A stretch of DNA of 64,000 bases from Adineta steineri (taxonomy: Eukaryota > Rotifera > Eurotatoria > Adinetida > Adinetidae): positions 213,320-277,319 of the forward strand of contig CAJNOI010000055.1 of NCBI GenBank assembly GCA_905250115.1, read 5' to 3'. A model generated the notes under the pieces. That model made no database searches. It was not told the origin of the DNA and saw nothing but the letters and a program-made list of their open reading frames with translations. The translations under genes were made by a program, and so were the position numbers. Positions 24,200 through 37,239 of this stretch are shown in pieces (the first letter of the stretch is position 1; every line of letters begins with the position of its first letter).

Positions 24200-25384
24200 A
24201 TGGTAAATGAAATAAATAATCATATCAATAATTTAACGAATCTATTTAGATAATATTCAAATTTGCAATTATCATTGTATTAATAACAACTACGTATGCA
24301 TTATGTTCAATAAGTGAAAAACCAAAACAAACTATTGACTGTCTTCAATTTTTAACAACGGCACTTTATGGAGTTACTATGAATGGTTAGTAAAATCATA
24401 GAGAGAATTATTATAGAAATTATCATTTTTTTAGATGTAAAAATGATATGTAATGTAGCCGTAAACATTACTCAATGTGTAAGCAAAGAATTAGACGGTT
24501 GTATTGCTGCAGAAGTAAATAAATACATAGATCAATGCAATGAATATTTTTTTTTATTCATAATTATTTATTCTAGCTTGGTCAAGCGGCACTTGCTGAA
24601 GTTATAAGTTTAGCTGAACATTGTTGTCCTGTTACAAGCCATGAAAAATGTCCTATTCGAAGTTTGTTTTATCATTCTTAGAATTGATTTTATCTTAATT
24701 AAAATTCGACATTATTTAGATGGTTTATTTCAAGGTGCACGTTGTTTTGCTGCCGATTCTTTTGTTACTTTATCTAATGGAAAACAAAAACAAATCAATG
24801 AATTACAATCAGATGATATTGTTTTTGCTTATAATGATCAAACAAAAGCAATTGTCACTACTCCTATAATAACAATGCTTGATAATCAACCAGATCAATT
24901 CGGTAAATTCTCTTGTTTTAATTATTCTTATGTAATTTTCTTTGTTTTCTTCTTAGCTATGTTCAAACATTTAACTACAGTTTCTGGACAAGAATTATCT
25001 CTTACATCATCTCATCTTCTTCTAACTGATATTCATGGTTATGTTATGGCAAAAAATATTCGTGTAGGTATGAATGTATTTGTTATGAATAATAATGGTT
25101 TATTATCTAATGAAACTATTTCAAATGTAATCGATATTGTTAAACAAGGATATATTGCACCATTAACACAAGAAGGCACATTAATTGTTAATAATATTGT
25201 AGCGTCATGTTATGCAACAATTAATAATCATTATTTAGCTCATGCTGCATTAGCACCTATGCGATGGTGGTATAATTTATTTGGAAAAGAAACTATTTCA
25301 AATGAAAACAATGGAATTCATTGGTTTCCAAAAATGCTTTATGCAATGACAGCATATCTTATGCCTTCAATTATTCACAAATAA
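24200..25384 (+). CDS. secreted protein with hedgehog-type Hint (Hog) domain
   Basis: Six exons: 24200-24202 (the ATG alone), 24250-24385, 24435-24514, 24577-24661, 24720-24902 and 24957-25384; all phases join, giving 304 aa. The second exon opens with a signal peptide (FKFAIIIVLITTTYALC). A small domain of about 85 residues with several cysteines follows; it is not the hedgehog signalling domain and I do not recognise it. The Hint domain starts at GARCFAADSFVTLSNG. Typical later parts are SGQELSLTSSHLLL (T..H block B), AKNIRVGMNVFV, and NNIVASCYATI...HLAHAALAPMRW, matching the C-terminal part of hedgehog autoprocessing domains. The residue before the catalytic cysteine is Arg instead of the usual Gly. 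Autocleavage is likely but unproven; sterol attachment cannot be judged. Confidence 0.85.
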
Positions 25385-26412
25385 CAATAATAATAAACTT
25401 GAAATTTTATTATAACTAATTCTAATCAGAAAAGAAATAATATTCATAAAACATGATCATCTAGAGAATATCTGTAATGATTGAAAATATATATTAAGAT
25501 CGATTGTCTACGTGATTAAAAAATAAAGTCAAGAAATTTGATCTGATTCCAGTCTCGATTGGTAAAGCTTTGAATAAAAATATAGAATCTGAGAGAAATA
25601 AGAAGTCATTTGATCTATAATAAAAATAGTAATTATCAACCTTTTTTTCCAAATCATCTCAATGCAACACCAAATTGAATGAATTTTGTTTTTGATCTAA
25701 TTATATTTGCATATAGAGATGAACTAGCCTTCTCAAGAGCGGCGGAGTCTATGAGACCTGAGCCTCACCTAATTTTGAACTTGACACACCACTTATTAAC
25801 TTGTCGTCGCTACTGTCCTTTCAGACACATGGAAAATATACTTTTCTTTGATGTGTGTTGTTAGTAGTAGCTGTCTTGACGTCGAATTGATATAATTGCA
25901 GTAAGATATCACTTATACTTCGAGATCGCAAGAGAGAATAATAGATTGAGATTGCGAATAATTAGAAGTGTTAGGTAGTCGTATTTATCTCTCGTTTCAC
26001 TGTCTTTGTGATTCTCTTTCTTTTCTGTGACACATAACCGTTTGAATAGTGCACTTCTGAAAACGGTTCTTTGGCTCTTTTTAATCATAACCATCTTTTA
26101 TTCGTTAACCCGTTTGATTTATTGAACTTAATAGAAGAGCTTTCGTTTATGCTGCAGCTCTAATAAAATTTTCGTCGTCGCAGTTCAACGGATGCAAAGA
26201 AGAAAACACTATGAATCTTACCTAGATTCAAGACGCTTCGTCGCCTATGAGACTTCTAATATATAAAATAATTATATATACTTTATTCTTCTTTGACGTC
26301 ATACCGAAAATATTTTCTAGAAATTTATTAATTACAAAAAGAGTTTGTTTAATGACAACACACAAATAAAATTAATTGAATTTTACATTGTTCAACACTT
26401 CCATTATTAATT
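25385..26412. other. intergenic
   Basis: No gene recognised. Lies between two converging transcripts (Hint gene on plus, 7TM receptor on minus), so both 3' ends probably fall here. Confidence 0.45.
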
Positions 26413-27452
26413 TTATTGAATAATCGTAATAGGATGAATATTATTCTTTGAAAAAAGACGAAGTAATTTATGATAAAAATTTTGTATTATTTCACTGAAT
26501 ACTTTACGAAATAAATTACTAGCAAGTGTATAAATATAAAATGATTTTGAATAATTAAGATACAGAAAAACATTACCAAATTGAAATATAAATACATCAA
26601 CAGTTTGTTGATAAGAACTTTTTGGAATGTTTGTTGTCATAAAATAATATGTATAACACGATACTTTTGTTAAATCAATTAAAATTGAGAACAACGCAAG
26701 AGTTAACATCATCTACAACAATTTAATGCAAAGATTCAATCAAATCGAACAATCATTTAACTTACTTTTACAAGTTGTGATTCGGTTTTTTGCATACGTT
26801 GTTGATGTAATGCGTTGATAGTTTGATTTGCTGCATTACGTAATCTTGCTCGTCTTATATTTTGAAATGTCAATAGAGAAAATATTAAAATTAAACTATC
26901 TGGTAAAATACTAGTACAAACTATTAAATAAATACTATAAAATAATGCATAAACACCTGGTTGTGGTATACATCCCAATTGAGGTTCAAAAAAGATAAAA
27001 CTATGTATACTTATTACTATTCCAATAATGATAGTAACTATAACAATACGATGAGCAATTTTAATTTGACTAAATGCTCGATATCGAACATGAATTGATG
27101 TTGCCATACATCGATCAATAGCTGCCAATAGAACAAAATACACGGCTATTGTACCTATTGCTGTCATAAGATATGAACGAATTTTGCAATACATTCGATT
27201 TTGACTTATAAGTGTATTACCAAAATGTTCCGTAGCAAGTCGAGATATACCACCGAAACATAAAATACATAATTCCAAAAGACTTGTGCATAGAAAATAA
27301 AAAGCACATGGATTTTTTTTCAATTGTTTCGAAGTAAATATAATAATATTAAAAAGACAACCAAATGAACCGACAGGTATTAAAATAAATAAACTAATTG
27401 TACTCATCCAATTCGTAGCAAGTGCAAGATTTACTTTAGGTGATGAATTCAT
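26413..27452 (-). CDS. rhodopsin-type 7TM receptor
   Basis: Two exons on the minus strand, 26766-27452 and 26413-26712, joined by a 53-bp intron (GTAAGTT...TTGTAG); product about 328 aa. An in-frame TTG lies upstream, but the first ATG (MNSSPKVN) is preferred. Seven membrane segments are visible, including TM1 with GCLFNIIIF, TM2 with FYFLCTSLLELCILC, and TM3 ending in AAIDRCMAT, where DRC replaces DRY. The first extracellular loop has the cysteine (MYCKIR) expected to pair with one in loop 2 (LGCIPQPG). TM7 ends NYSKSFYIYTLAS, a variant of NPxxY lacking the proline. These features recall the FMRFamide/peptide-type receptors expanded in rotifers. Ligand unknown. Confidence 0.8.
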
Positions 27453-28290
27453 GATGTTATTACTGAATATAATGTTAATAAATGACAAGCGTCACGTATT
27501 ATGTATAAAATATAATATACACCAACGCATCATTAATGTCTGTGCTTTATATAAGATACATAATTGTAGACAACTTTTACTTTTTAAACTACATGAAAAT
27601 AACAATGATTTACATACACTTGACTAACCAGGCATGATATCAATTAATTAATTCTATGTTCTTTTGATACTCTATAATTATACTATTATAATAATTATTA
27701 AATTAGTAAGTTTTTTTCTTTTCCAGATGAAACATTTTAATGAATACTTTGGAAGATTATTTCATAATTAGCATCATTTATATAGAAGAACAAGGAACTT
27801 CTAACGTTCTATTTCCCTATCTTGTAGTTTGCATTTACTGTGAGAATACGAAGTAAATAAACGAGAATTTGAACTCATTTATGATTAAGATAGAAAAAAG
27901 AATGAAATATAGTTCATCATATCTTATGATTTCCATCCTAACAGAAACAAACATCTTATTCGAGATCGACATATGAGCATACATAGTATTTTATATTGTG
28001 AAATAATCTCGTATAAAAAAAACTATGAAAAAATATTATTCATCATGATGTGATATTTCTCTAGTTCATTTTCATTTAAATATAATAGAATGACAATGAA
28101 TATAAGTGACTTATAAAAATATTCAACTAGCAAATAGCAAATACAATAGAATGGCAAACTGGAAAACGAAAAAGAGAAAATGAACAAAGGATAAAAACAA
28201 AACAATATTATACAAATGCCTGAGATCATTTGAGTGCTTTTAGATTAGTTTGTGTTGACAAAAAAGAAAACTTAAATTATATTTCTAAAA
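27453..28290. other. intergenic
   Basis: No gene recognised between the receptor and the 3' end of the Slit gene. AT-rich; one low-complexity frame at 28023-28229 was rejected. Confidence 0.45.
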
Positions 28291-31200
28291 TTAACAAACA
28301 GTATTTAAACATGTACATTGCTTGAAGAAATCAAGTGATTGTTTATATGTAAAACCACTGGCACATTTCATTCGAAAATAACGACGTTTTGATTCAATTG
28401 GTTTACAACATGATGTTAATGTTTTGTTATTAGATAAAGTTGAACATTCTCCAATACATTTTGTCATACGTAAACGTCTTATACTCGTACATTGCGTTAA
28501 TGGATCTATATAATATCCTGTTTCAACACTTACATCACAAGAATCAAGTGAGGATGTTACAACTAGAAGAAATAATTTTTAATTTGAATAAAAAACAAAT
28601 CTTAGAACCTTACCTTCGTTACATGTTGGTCCAGTAAAACCAGTATGACATTTACATTTATCAGTAAAACCATCACGATAGCATTGACCATGGTGACAAG
28701 TTGTAGTAGTACAAGATGACTGATTTTGTTCATTTATTTTACAACCCGGTAAGAATTTATGACGATAATCAACATTAGCAAAATTAATTGGATCATTATT
28801 TATATAAAGTCCATGAATACAACCTTTAATAAAATAAATCTTATCATAATATCAATTATTCTATTCATCTACTATATTCGGTGAAAATACACAATAAATT
28901 CATTGTATGAGATAGTTACTATTAATAATATGTTTAATAGCTCATCTGTCAAGTTTATTTATTCAATTCAATGTAAAAATCTAACTGAAGATAAATTAAA
29001 TTGAAAGAATTACCTTGAAATGAAACACCTTCTCGAATATGCCACAATTGAAGAGCTCTACCAGTTAATTCCTTTGGTAAACCACCAATATACAATGCAT
29101 GTATATCACTTGTATTCATATAAGCATGAACACCTACATTATTAATATATCTCGTGTAACCTCGATCAACAGTTAAACTAAAGTTCTTTCCAGTACTAAT
29201 CATTTGTATTTCATGTATCATTCCTAAAAAAAACATATTTTATTTTTTCCAATAAAATCTTGTTTTCTTACCATCATTAACTGCATCATAGCTAAATATA
29301 ACTGAACCAGGAGAATTTTCAATATCATAACTAATACGTATTCGACCCATAAATAATTCTGCAATCATATGTCCCAAATATCCAAAATAAACAAGTATAC
29401 CATTCGTTTGTTTTGTACTAAATAGAATTGTAAGATTTAAACGTGGGTATACATTTGGTTTAGGTAATTTTATATAAGAATAGTTTGTATTTGAATGAAC
29501 ACCTTTTAACATATTACATCGATCACCGTTATAACCCGAAAAACAACGACAACGAAGTGAATTCAATGATTCTTCATAACAAATACCATTATTTGAACAT
29601 ATATCCGATGTACATTGTAACCGTGAAATATTACTTGTATTAACATCGAGTATTGAAGATTTAAGTTTAGGAGCTATTTCACAAGATCTTCCAGTAAAAC
29701 CAATATCACATTGACATATATTATTAACACATACACCAAATTGACATGTTGAATTAGAACAATCATTGAAAGTTTCTGTACAGTTTATTCCTTTAAAATT
29801 CAATGGACAATCACATCTAAATTTACAACAAAAAAATTCAAATAGAATTTATTTCAATGATAACTGTATATCAAGTTGTTCTTCATCCTATTACATTATA
29901 TAAATAGATTTTGGGTTGTAAAATTTAGTTTTTGAAACTAAACGAATATCAGGTCAAATAGCTGTACTATCATAAGGAAATATTTGGATAAAAGTTTGAC
30001 TTCTTGTGTGCTTCTTTCGGAGTCTTTATCACATCGTAATTCTGTAGAGATTTTTTTGAATGAACAAACATGTAAATAGAATATTTATAACAATTGAGAA
30101 GTAGACGAACATTAATTATTAAAAGTAAGGCATAAATCGAGACCGCGAGATTGGATATCGGTACATATATAATTCTAGGTGACAAAATTCATCTTAGGCT
30201 ATAACTCATTTCTAAATCATATAATGAATTCAAACAAATCCATTAACTATGAAATCTAGCAAGGACTTACTAGTCTTTTTCTCATTCTTTCTTACGAGCA
30301 TATCTTCTACTATCGCTTTCTGAACATATTATAAAAATATCAATACAAAATAAATAATATCGCATCCATTTTCTCTTATTTTATAAGTTAAATTCCATAT
30401 AAGAAAACCTCTTTTCTTCTAAAAGCTACAATGAATATATTCAACAATGTATCTTACTTGTATCCATTTTCAGCGATCGAACAATGTCCATTATTTTTAC
30501 ATGGATTTAAATCTTGATTACATAAATTTAATCGTTCTTCACAATATTTTCCTATAAATACAATTTATCTTAGAATTTTTTGTCTTTAATATTTATTTTA
30601 TTTTACCAGTAAATAATGGTGAACATAAACATGAATAATCATTAATTTTATCAATACATGTACCATTATTTTGACAATGATTAGATATACAATCATTTAT
30701 ATTTATTTCACATTGATTACCCGTAAAACCTAACACACAATGACATTGATAACGGCCTTCACCTAATGATTGACACATTCCTTGTTGTTTACATGGATTA
30801 CTCAAACAAGTATCATTGATTTTTTCACAAAATTTTCCATAATATGCTGGTAAACAGTCGCAGACATATTTTTCTAAGGATAATGAACGACATGTACTAT
30901 TATTAGAACATCGATTAGAATTTTTCAAACAAGGATTGCATTTTTGTTGATGATAATATGATTCAGTTTTATCTAATAAATAGATTAATTTAAAAAAAAA
31001 AGTTAAGAAGGAAAATATACATACTATGACATTGAAAGAATGAAACAGGAGATGTAAGAAGAAGTTTATTTGTCATTCGACTTGGACCAGCACATCGAGC
31101 AATACCTAATTTATAAATAGTAAATTGTATTATTATATTTTTTCTACTAATCAATAATTATCTTACCAGGTTCGACATAATCTGTTTTAATCCATGATGA

Positions 31201-34200
31201 TAACCAAGCAAGATTACAATCACAATAGAATGGATTACTACCAAGTGCACTATTAATAAACATAAATATGAATTTTATTATCTTTTAATATTATATTTAT
31301 CTTACATATGTGATAAAACGGTTAAATCATTAAATGTTCCTTCTACTATTGATGAAAGTTTATTTCCATGAAGTGATCTAAAAATTTCAATATTTTCTAT
31401 TTTTTTCGTTTTTAGAATATAAATACATACAAAATTCTGAGATTTTTTAAACCTTTAAATGTATTTAAATCCAAACATTGAATTTTATTATAAGATAATA
31501 TTAATGTTTCAAGTCGTGTTAAATTTGAAAATAAATTTCCTTGTATACCACGTAATTTATTATAACTTAAATCAATTCGTACAAGATAAATAAAACGATT
31601 AAGTAATTCTAATGGTATATCTTCTATATAATTCGAATCTAAATAAAGTTCTTCTGTATCTACTGGTATTTCTTCGTATGGAATACGAGTTAATTGAGCA
31701 CGTGAACATCGTACAATTTTATTATAACATGTACAATTTTGTGGACAAGATTTCGTATGAGATACATCACATACATCAATTTCAGTAGCTAAAATTAGAA
31801 AGAAAGTTTCAGTCTAAGATTTGTATGTATGAATTATATTGCATACAGAGATCGTATTGTTTTAAATACACTTTATTGTATTTATACAAAACTTTGAATA
31901 CTTCTTAGTTTGATGTAATATCTGACACATAACATATGACCTTCTCATAAGAGAATTCATCTAACTGATAACTTCTATTTGAACTCATGATGTAAATAGA
32001 AACTTTATAAGAATTCGTATTACTCTATTAAACAAAGACAAAATTATTATAAACTAGTATCGACATAGATCTCAATCAGTGATGCCAACTGTCATAGTCA
32101 GAAAACTGGAATTTTAATATGAAAATCCGGAAAGATTTTTAACAGTTAATTTCTACCAGCTAAAATAAATTTCTCAAAATCTTGTTCTTAATTACACCAC
32201 TTATTATTTCAAAAAACTCATGTTTCTATATATCAAAAGAAAATCAACATCAAAATATAATAAACTAGGTATATAAGTATAAGTCACTGAACCGCTATTA
32301 AGTAAAAAAAATTTTTTGAGTATTAACAAATAGATAAAATTTAATTCAATAAAAGTCATCTAAAATCCAGAAAAAGTAGGGAAATCCGAAAGAGTTGGCA
32401 ACACTGATCTCAATATAAGAACAGTTTTACGAATTGATATCAATTCACACTCTATTTATTAATCTGACATAGAAGTATAAATTATTCGAAGCCATAGAGA
32501 CACTTAAATAATCTTTATGAACATATATATTGCGAAAGATGTAAGCATGAATACGAGTTTTAGAACCATATTCATGTCCTACATTTCACGCACTCACCCA
32601 CGTATATAAAAATGATACTTACCATTACATATAAAATCTTCATCAATAACATTTGTAATCTTAAATGAAAAAGATTAAGCCAAAATTTACTTTTTTTGAA
32701 GATATTTACCGGTATATTGTATAATTTAATTGGTGACATACACCTTTAAATAAAAATAGAAATTTTTTTTATTCTTTCAAAAATATTTACTTTGGTTGAT
32801 CAGTAATTCTTTTACATTGTTTTAACCATTTCATATGGCAATTACATATTAATGGATTCGATTGTAATTTTCTAAATAAAATAATAATATGAAAATTTTA
32901 TTGTAAAATATTATTTTATCTTACAAATTAGTTAATGATTCAAGTTGATCAAATGATCCTCGATCGATACATTTAATATAATTATCATTTAGAAATAATA
33001 TTTGAAGTTTATTCATATGAATAAACATATCATTTTTAATAAATGTTAAATTATTTATTTGTAAATCTAATAATTGAAGATTCTTTAAACCATTAAATGT
33101 ATGTGATGTTATTGTATGAAGACTATTATTACTTAAATATCTAATCATAAACAAAAATATTAGTAAAGAAAAACGAAGATAAATTTCTTATACAATTCAT
33201 TAAGTGAGTCAATTTCATCGAAAACATCATCATCGATTTGTTCTAAATGATTATTTCGTAAATCACTATAAAATAAATTTTTTAAGATTATATTTTATAG
33301 AAAAATTATTAAATACATACAGTGTTTGAAGACTTTTCAAATGTCGAAAACTACCATTACGTGATATCCGTTTGATTGAATTGTCTTGAAGATCACTAGA
33401 TAAATAATTAGTCATTAACTTATATGATCAGAACGTTCTATAAAATGAGTGTATAAGATGATAAACGATTGTATATTTATATAATGATAAGTTCGTGACA
33501 AACTTTATATAGTTCATAAAAAAAAATGAATTGAAGAATCTATCATGACTAATGTTTCCGCGTTGAGAAGTGATTGAAACTGATTTACATTATCTGATGT
33601 TAAACTGTTCTATTAGAAAATAACTTACAGTATAGTAGTAAACGCTGGGATATCATTAGGGATTGCTTGTAATTGTAATCCTCGACATATAACTGTTGTT
33701 TTATGACATGTACATCCTTTTGGACATTGTATTTCACATTGAGCAACATATGCTGTTTGTTCATATTCCATTCGATCTAATATGTTTTTAGTTTACTATG
33801 TGGATATGATATATTTTTGTTTTCTTACTTCGACATCGAAATCTTCGATCATTTAAAACACCAAATTTACGTTTTATCATACGTCGTGGTGCTGCACAAC
33901 GAACACCACTTGTTTCAATTTGTTTTTCACGTAAATATGCATTCAACCATCGTAAATGACAATCACATATAAATGGATTACGTGCTAAATGTCTTCAGAG
34001 AAGAAAAGAAAAAAAGACTATATTTTTCAAACAATTAAATTCTTAAAAAAGCAATCTTACAATGTCTGAAGACTTTTTAATGGACTAAATGTTTCATTTG
34101 CTAAAGTTTTTAATTGATTATCATATAATGATAATAAACTTAATTTTTCTAATCCATCAAATGTATCACCACGTATACAAACAATTTTATTTGCATTTAA

Positions 34201-37200
34201 TAATCTATTGAATTAAAATAGTTTTTATAATTGAATAACATGAGTACAAGACAAAATAAAAGTTCTAGATATAAATAATATGCAATTAAAGCAATGCTTA
34301 CTCACAAGAGTTGTAAATGTGTGAATTTGTGATGAAATATACCGAATGGTAAATGCACAAGGTGATTGTTCGAAAATATGCTATGATCATAAGAATAAAT
34401 GGATTCATGCAAATGATTAAAATAAAAGGTGAAGTTTTGTTTTTTTCGATCAAAGGATTACTTTCATGCTATATGATCATCATTATCACTGCAAAGCTGT
34501 GTATATTCGCTAACGGATACTAGACATGCCTTATTCCTTTTTCTTTTCTTCTATCACTCACAAAAGTTGTAAAGCATTCAATTCATTGAATACTTCCGAT
34601 GGTAACATTTTGAGATTATTTCGATAGAGAATACTAATTATTTATATATTGAATATAAGATAAATATAAGCAAACAAGATATTGAACTACTTACAGTGAA
34701 TTAAGTGATTTGAGACCAGTTAATGAATTTGAATAGATTGTTGAAATTAAATTATTACTCATATCTCTAAAAATTTTATTAAATAATTCAAAAATAATCA
34801 ATTAAATTTCTTTTGTTACTTACAAACGACGAAGTTTTTTTAAATGAATAAATGCTTTTGGTGGTATTTCTGTAATTCGATTTTTTTCCAAACGTCTAAA
34901 ATATTCATTTATAAAAAAACAACAAACACTCAATTTTCTTAAATCTTACAATTCAATTGTTGTATCAGGAATATTTCTTGGTATTTCTGTAAGATCTTTA
35001 TCTTTACAATCAACAACTCCATTAAAACATATACATGGATATGGACATACAAATATATTACATGTTAACTCCATATCATCAGTATCTATTTACAAAAATT
35101 AACATCTCATATTTATATGTAAACAATTTTACCTATCGTACTACATCGTTTTTCATCATTTATTAATGATATGATGTCTTTAAAATTACGTGTATCAGTT
35201 TCTTGACATCGAGCATTGATACCAAGAAATGAATGTATTTTAAGATATTTAGCAAGCCATAATAAACGACAATCACAAATAAATTGATTTTCATGTAATC
35301 GTCTTTAAAAAAGAATCATTTATCATTATATTTATATGTGATTGATTGATTGAATGTATATACTTACAAAACTCTTAAATCAATAAGCTGTGAAAATGAT
35401 AACATAGGTAAAGTAGTTAAATTATTAGAATTCAATGTTCTAGGAAAAGGAAAACAAAACATCATATAATTTAGTATATAGAAAAATTAATCAACAAACA
35501 TTATCTCTAATCGTTTGAGTCCATTGATAGCTTCTGGTTCGATACATGAAATTTCGTTATGATCCAATTGTCTATATAATATAATGATTAAAATCAAGTT
35601 AATTCAGTATATATATGTTTAAACTTACAAATTATGAAGGTCCTGCAATCCTTGCAGCATACCCATTTTAATAACTCGTAATCGATTGGAACTAAGATCC
35701 CTGAAAAATGAAATAAAACAAAACAATTTTTATTTTATAGATTATTATTTGTATAAGTATACAATCTTTGAAGTTGTTTAAGTGTAATAAATGTGCCATC
35801 TGTGAAATGGTTTAGTTTATTGCCATTGAGACGTCTACAAAAACATAAACATATTGTAACTCATTTATCAATCATGCATTCCATTTATCTGCCATCATCA
35901 TCATCATTATCATTCCTCTTGTACATCTTAGTCAGTCATTTATATTACATAAATGCACTCGTCTATATTGATCGTCTATCATTAGTCGAAGTATATAGTT
36001 AAAGAACGACAAGAATGTACGTTACATTGTATGTTCGTTCTAATAATCTATCTGGTCAATGAACCGAACGATAAAGAATCATATAAATGATATACTAGAT
36101 CATTAACATCAAAAGATTATAATCTTATTCTTTTTAATTATCAATTAACAAAAAGACTAATAGTATTATTTCAATTTTATATCACTTACAATTTTTCTAA
36201 TGATAATAAATCTTTAAATGCATCAGTATCAATTGTATGTATTTGATTGTCTTGAAGATTTCTATGAGAAGGAAAAAAAGAAAAAATAATCATAAAATAT
36301 ATTTTATATTTTCTAAATAAAGAGGTCATTGTCTTTTGTTATTTATTTAGCTACTTGACCTTGTCATGATCTAAACATTTGAGTAAAGGAAGAATAATTC
36401 TTAACCTTGTCAATAGATGAATAAAGTTCAAAAGATGATCATCTCTATACATGTCTTCTTTTGTTTTATATGAGATAGAACAGAAACAAGCAATATTGAT
36501 TTGTATATATTATCATCAATCATACTTACAATATACGTAGTTGACGAAATCCTTTCAAATCATCTTTTCGAATAATTGATAAATTATTAAATTGTAAATC
36601 TCTATAAAAAAAAAAGAAAGGAAGAAAGATAAATAAATAATCTGATGTAACCATTCATATGTTAAACTTTTTTTTCTTCCCTATGATCGAAAATTATAGT
36701 TTATTTTACACTTGACTTTTTTATTTACAATTAGCATGTATTGATATGATTTCATTACATAAAAGAATTTCGATGATGTAAGAAATCATAACGAAATAAG
36801 AAAACAGAAATCTATCTGTTTATAGATAATATCTCATCATCTTTAACAGAATTTCAACTAAATGATTACATCAGAAGATCATTTAATGAAGCAATAGACA
36901 TTGATATCTCTATTATGAAGGACATGCAAATCGATCATTAGATTTATTAGGAAATATGAGAAGAACGTTCATTCATTATTTAGCTTACATCATAGAAACA
37001 GACACATCGAAATGTTTCAATTCTATCTATCATTAACTATTTATAATATATATATAGTAGTAGTAAACTTACAGTTTAAATACATTTTTTGGTATTCCAG
37101 ATGGAATTATCTGTAAATTTCGATTGCTACAATCAATATGAACACCATGACATAAACAAACAGATGGACATGCATCGATGATATATAGTTGAAAGGATAC

Positions 37201-37239
37201 AATTATGAAAATAATCGATGAGAATAAAATTAAAGTCAT
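28291..37239 (-). CDS. slit: Slit axon-guidance ligand, complete multi-exon gene
   Basis: From the ATG at 37239 the minus strand encodes a signal peptide ([19 protein letters not shown]), then four leucine-rich blocks, each with N- and C-terminal cysteine caps. Block caps include [14 protein letters not shown] (N1, 37073-37239), [14 protein letters not shown] (N2, about 35000), [14 protein letters not shown] (N3, about 33700) and [14 protein letters not shown] (N4, about 31740). EGF repeats follow at about 30970-30470 and 29816-29500, a laminin G domain at about 29500-29013, another EGF at 28822-28613, and a cystine-knot C-terminus (CTCK) at 28562-28291 ending [11 protein letters not shown]. 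Several LRRs of block 1 are encoded by exactly 72-bp exons (for example 36530-36601, 36190-36261, 35763-35834). Slit is a secreted Robo ligand. The order matches animal Slits throughout, with no domain obviously missing. Confidence 0.92.
29817..30470. other. Slit intron of about 0.65 kb
   Basis: Separates two EGF-encoding exons. One of the longer introns of the gene; no inserted element was identified. A 71-codon open frame inside it is taken as chance. Confidence 0.55.
32077..32406. mobile_element. hAT-type MITE in a Slit intron
   Basis: A 330-bp insert with terminal inverted repeats CAGTGATGCCAACT and AGTTGGCAACACTG, flanked by a perfect 8-bp target duplication ATCTCAAT (32069-32076 and 32407-32414). 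No coding capacity. It lies in the 0.8-kb intron between LRR blocks 3 and 4. Its ends differ from the hAT-like insert in the GPHR intron, so it is another family. Confidence 0.9.

Noticed and set aside
35793..36002. 69-codon plus-strand frame inside the Slit gene
   Set aside because: Covers an LRR exon antisense plus intron; no features of its own.
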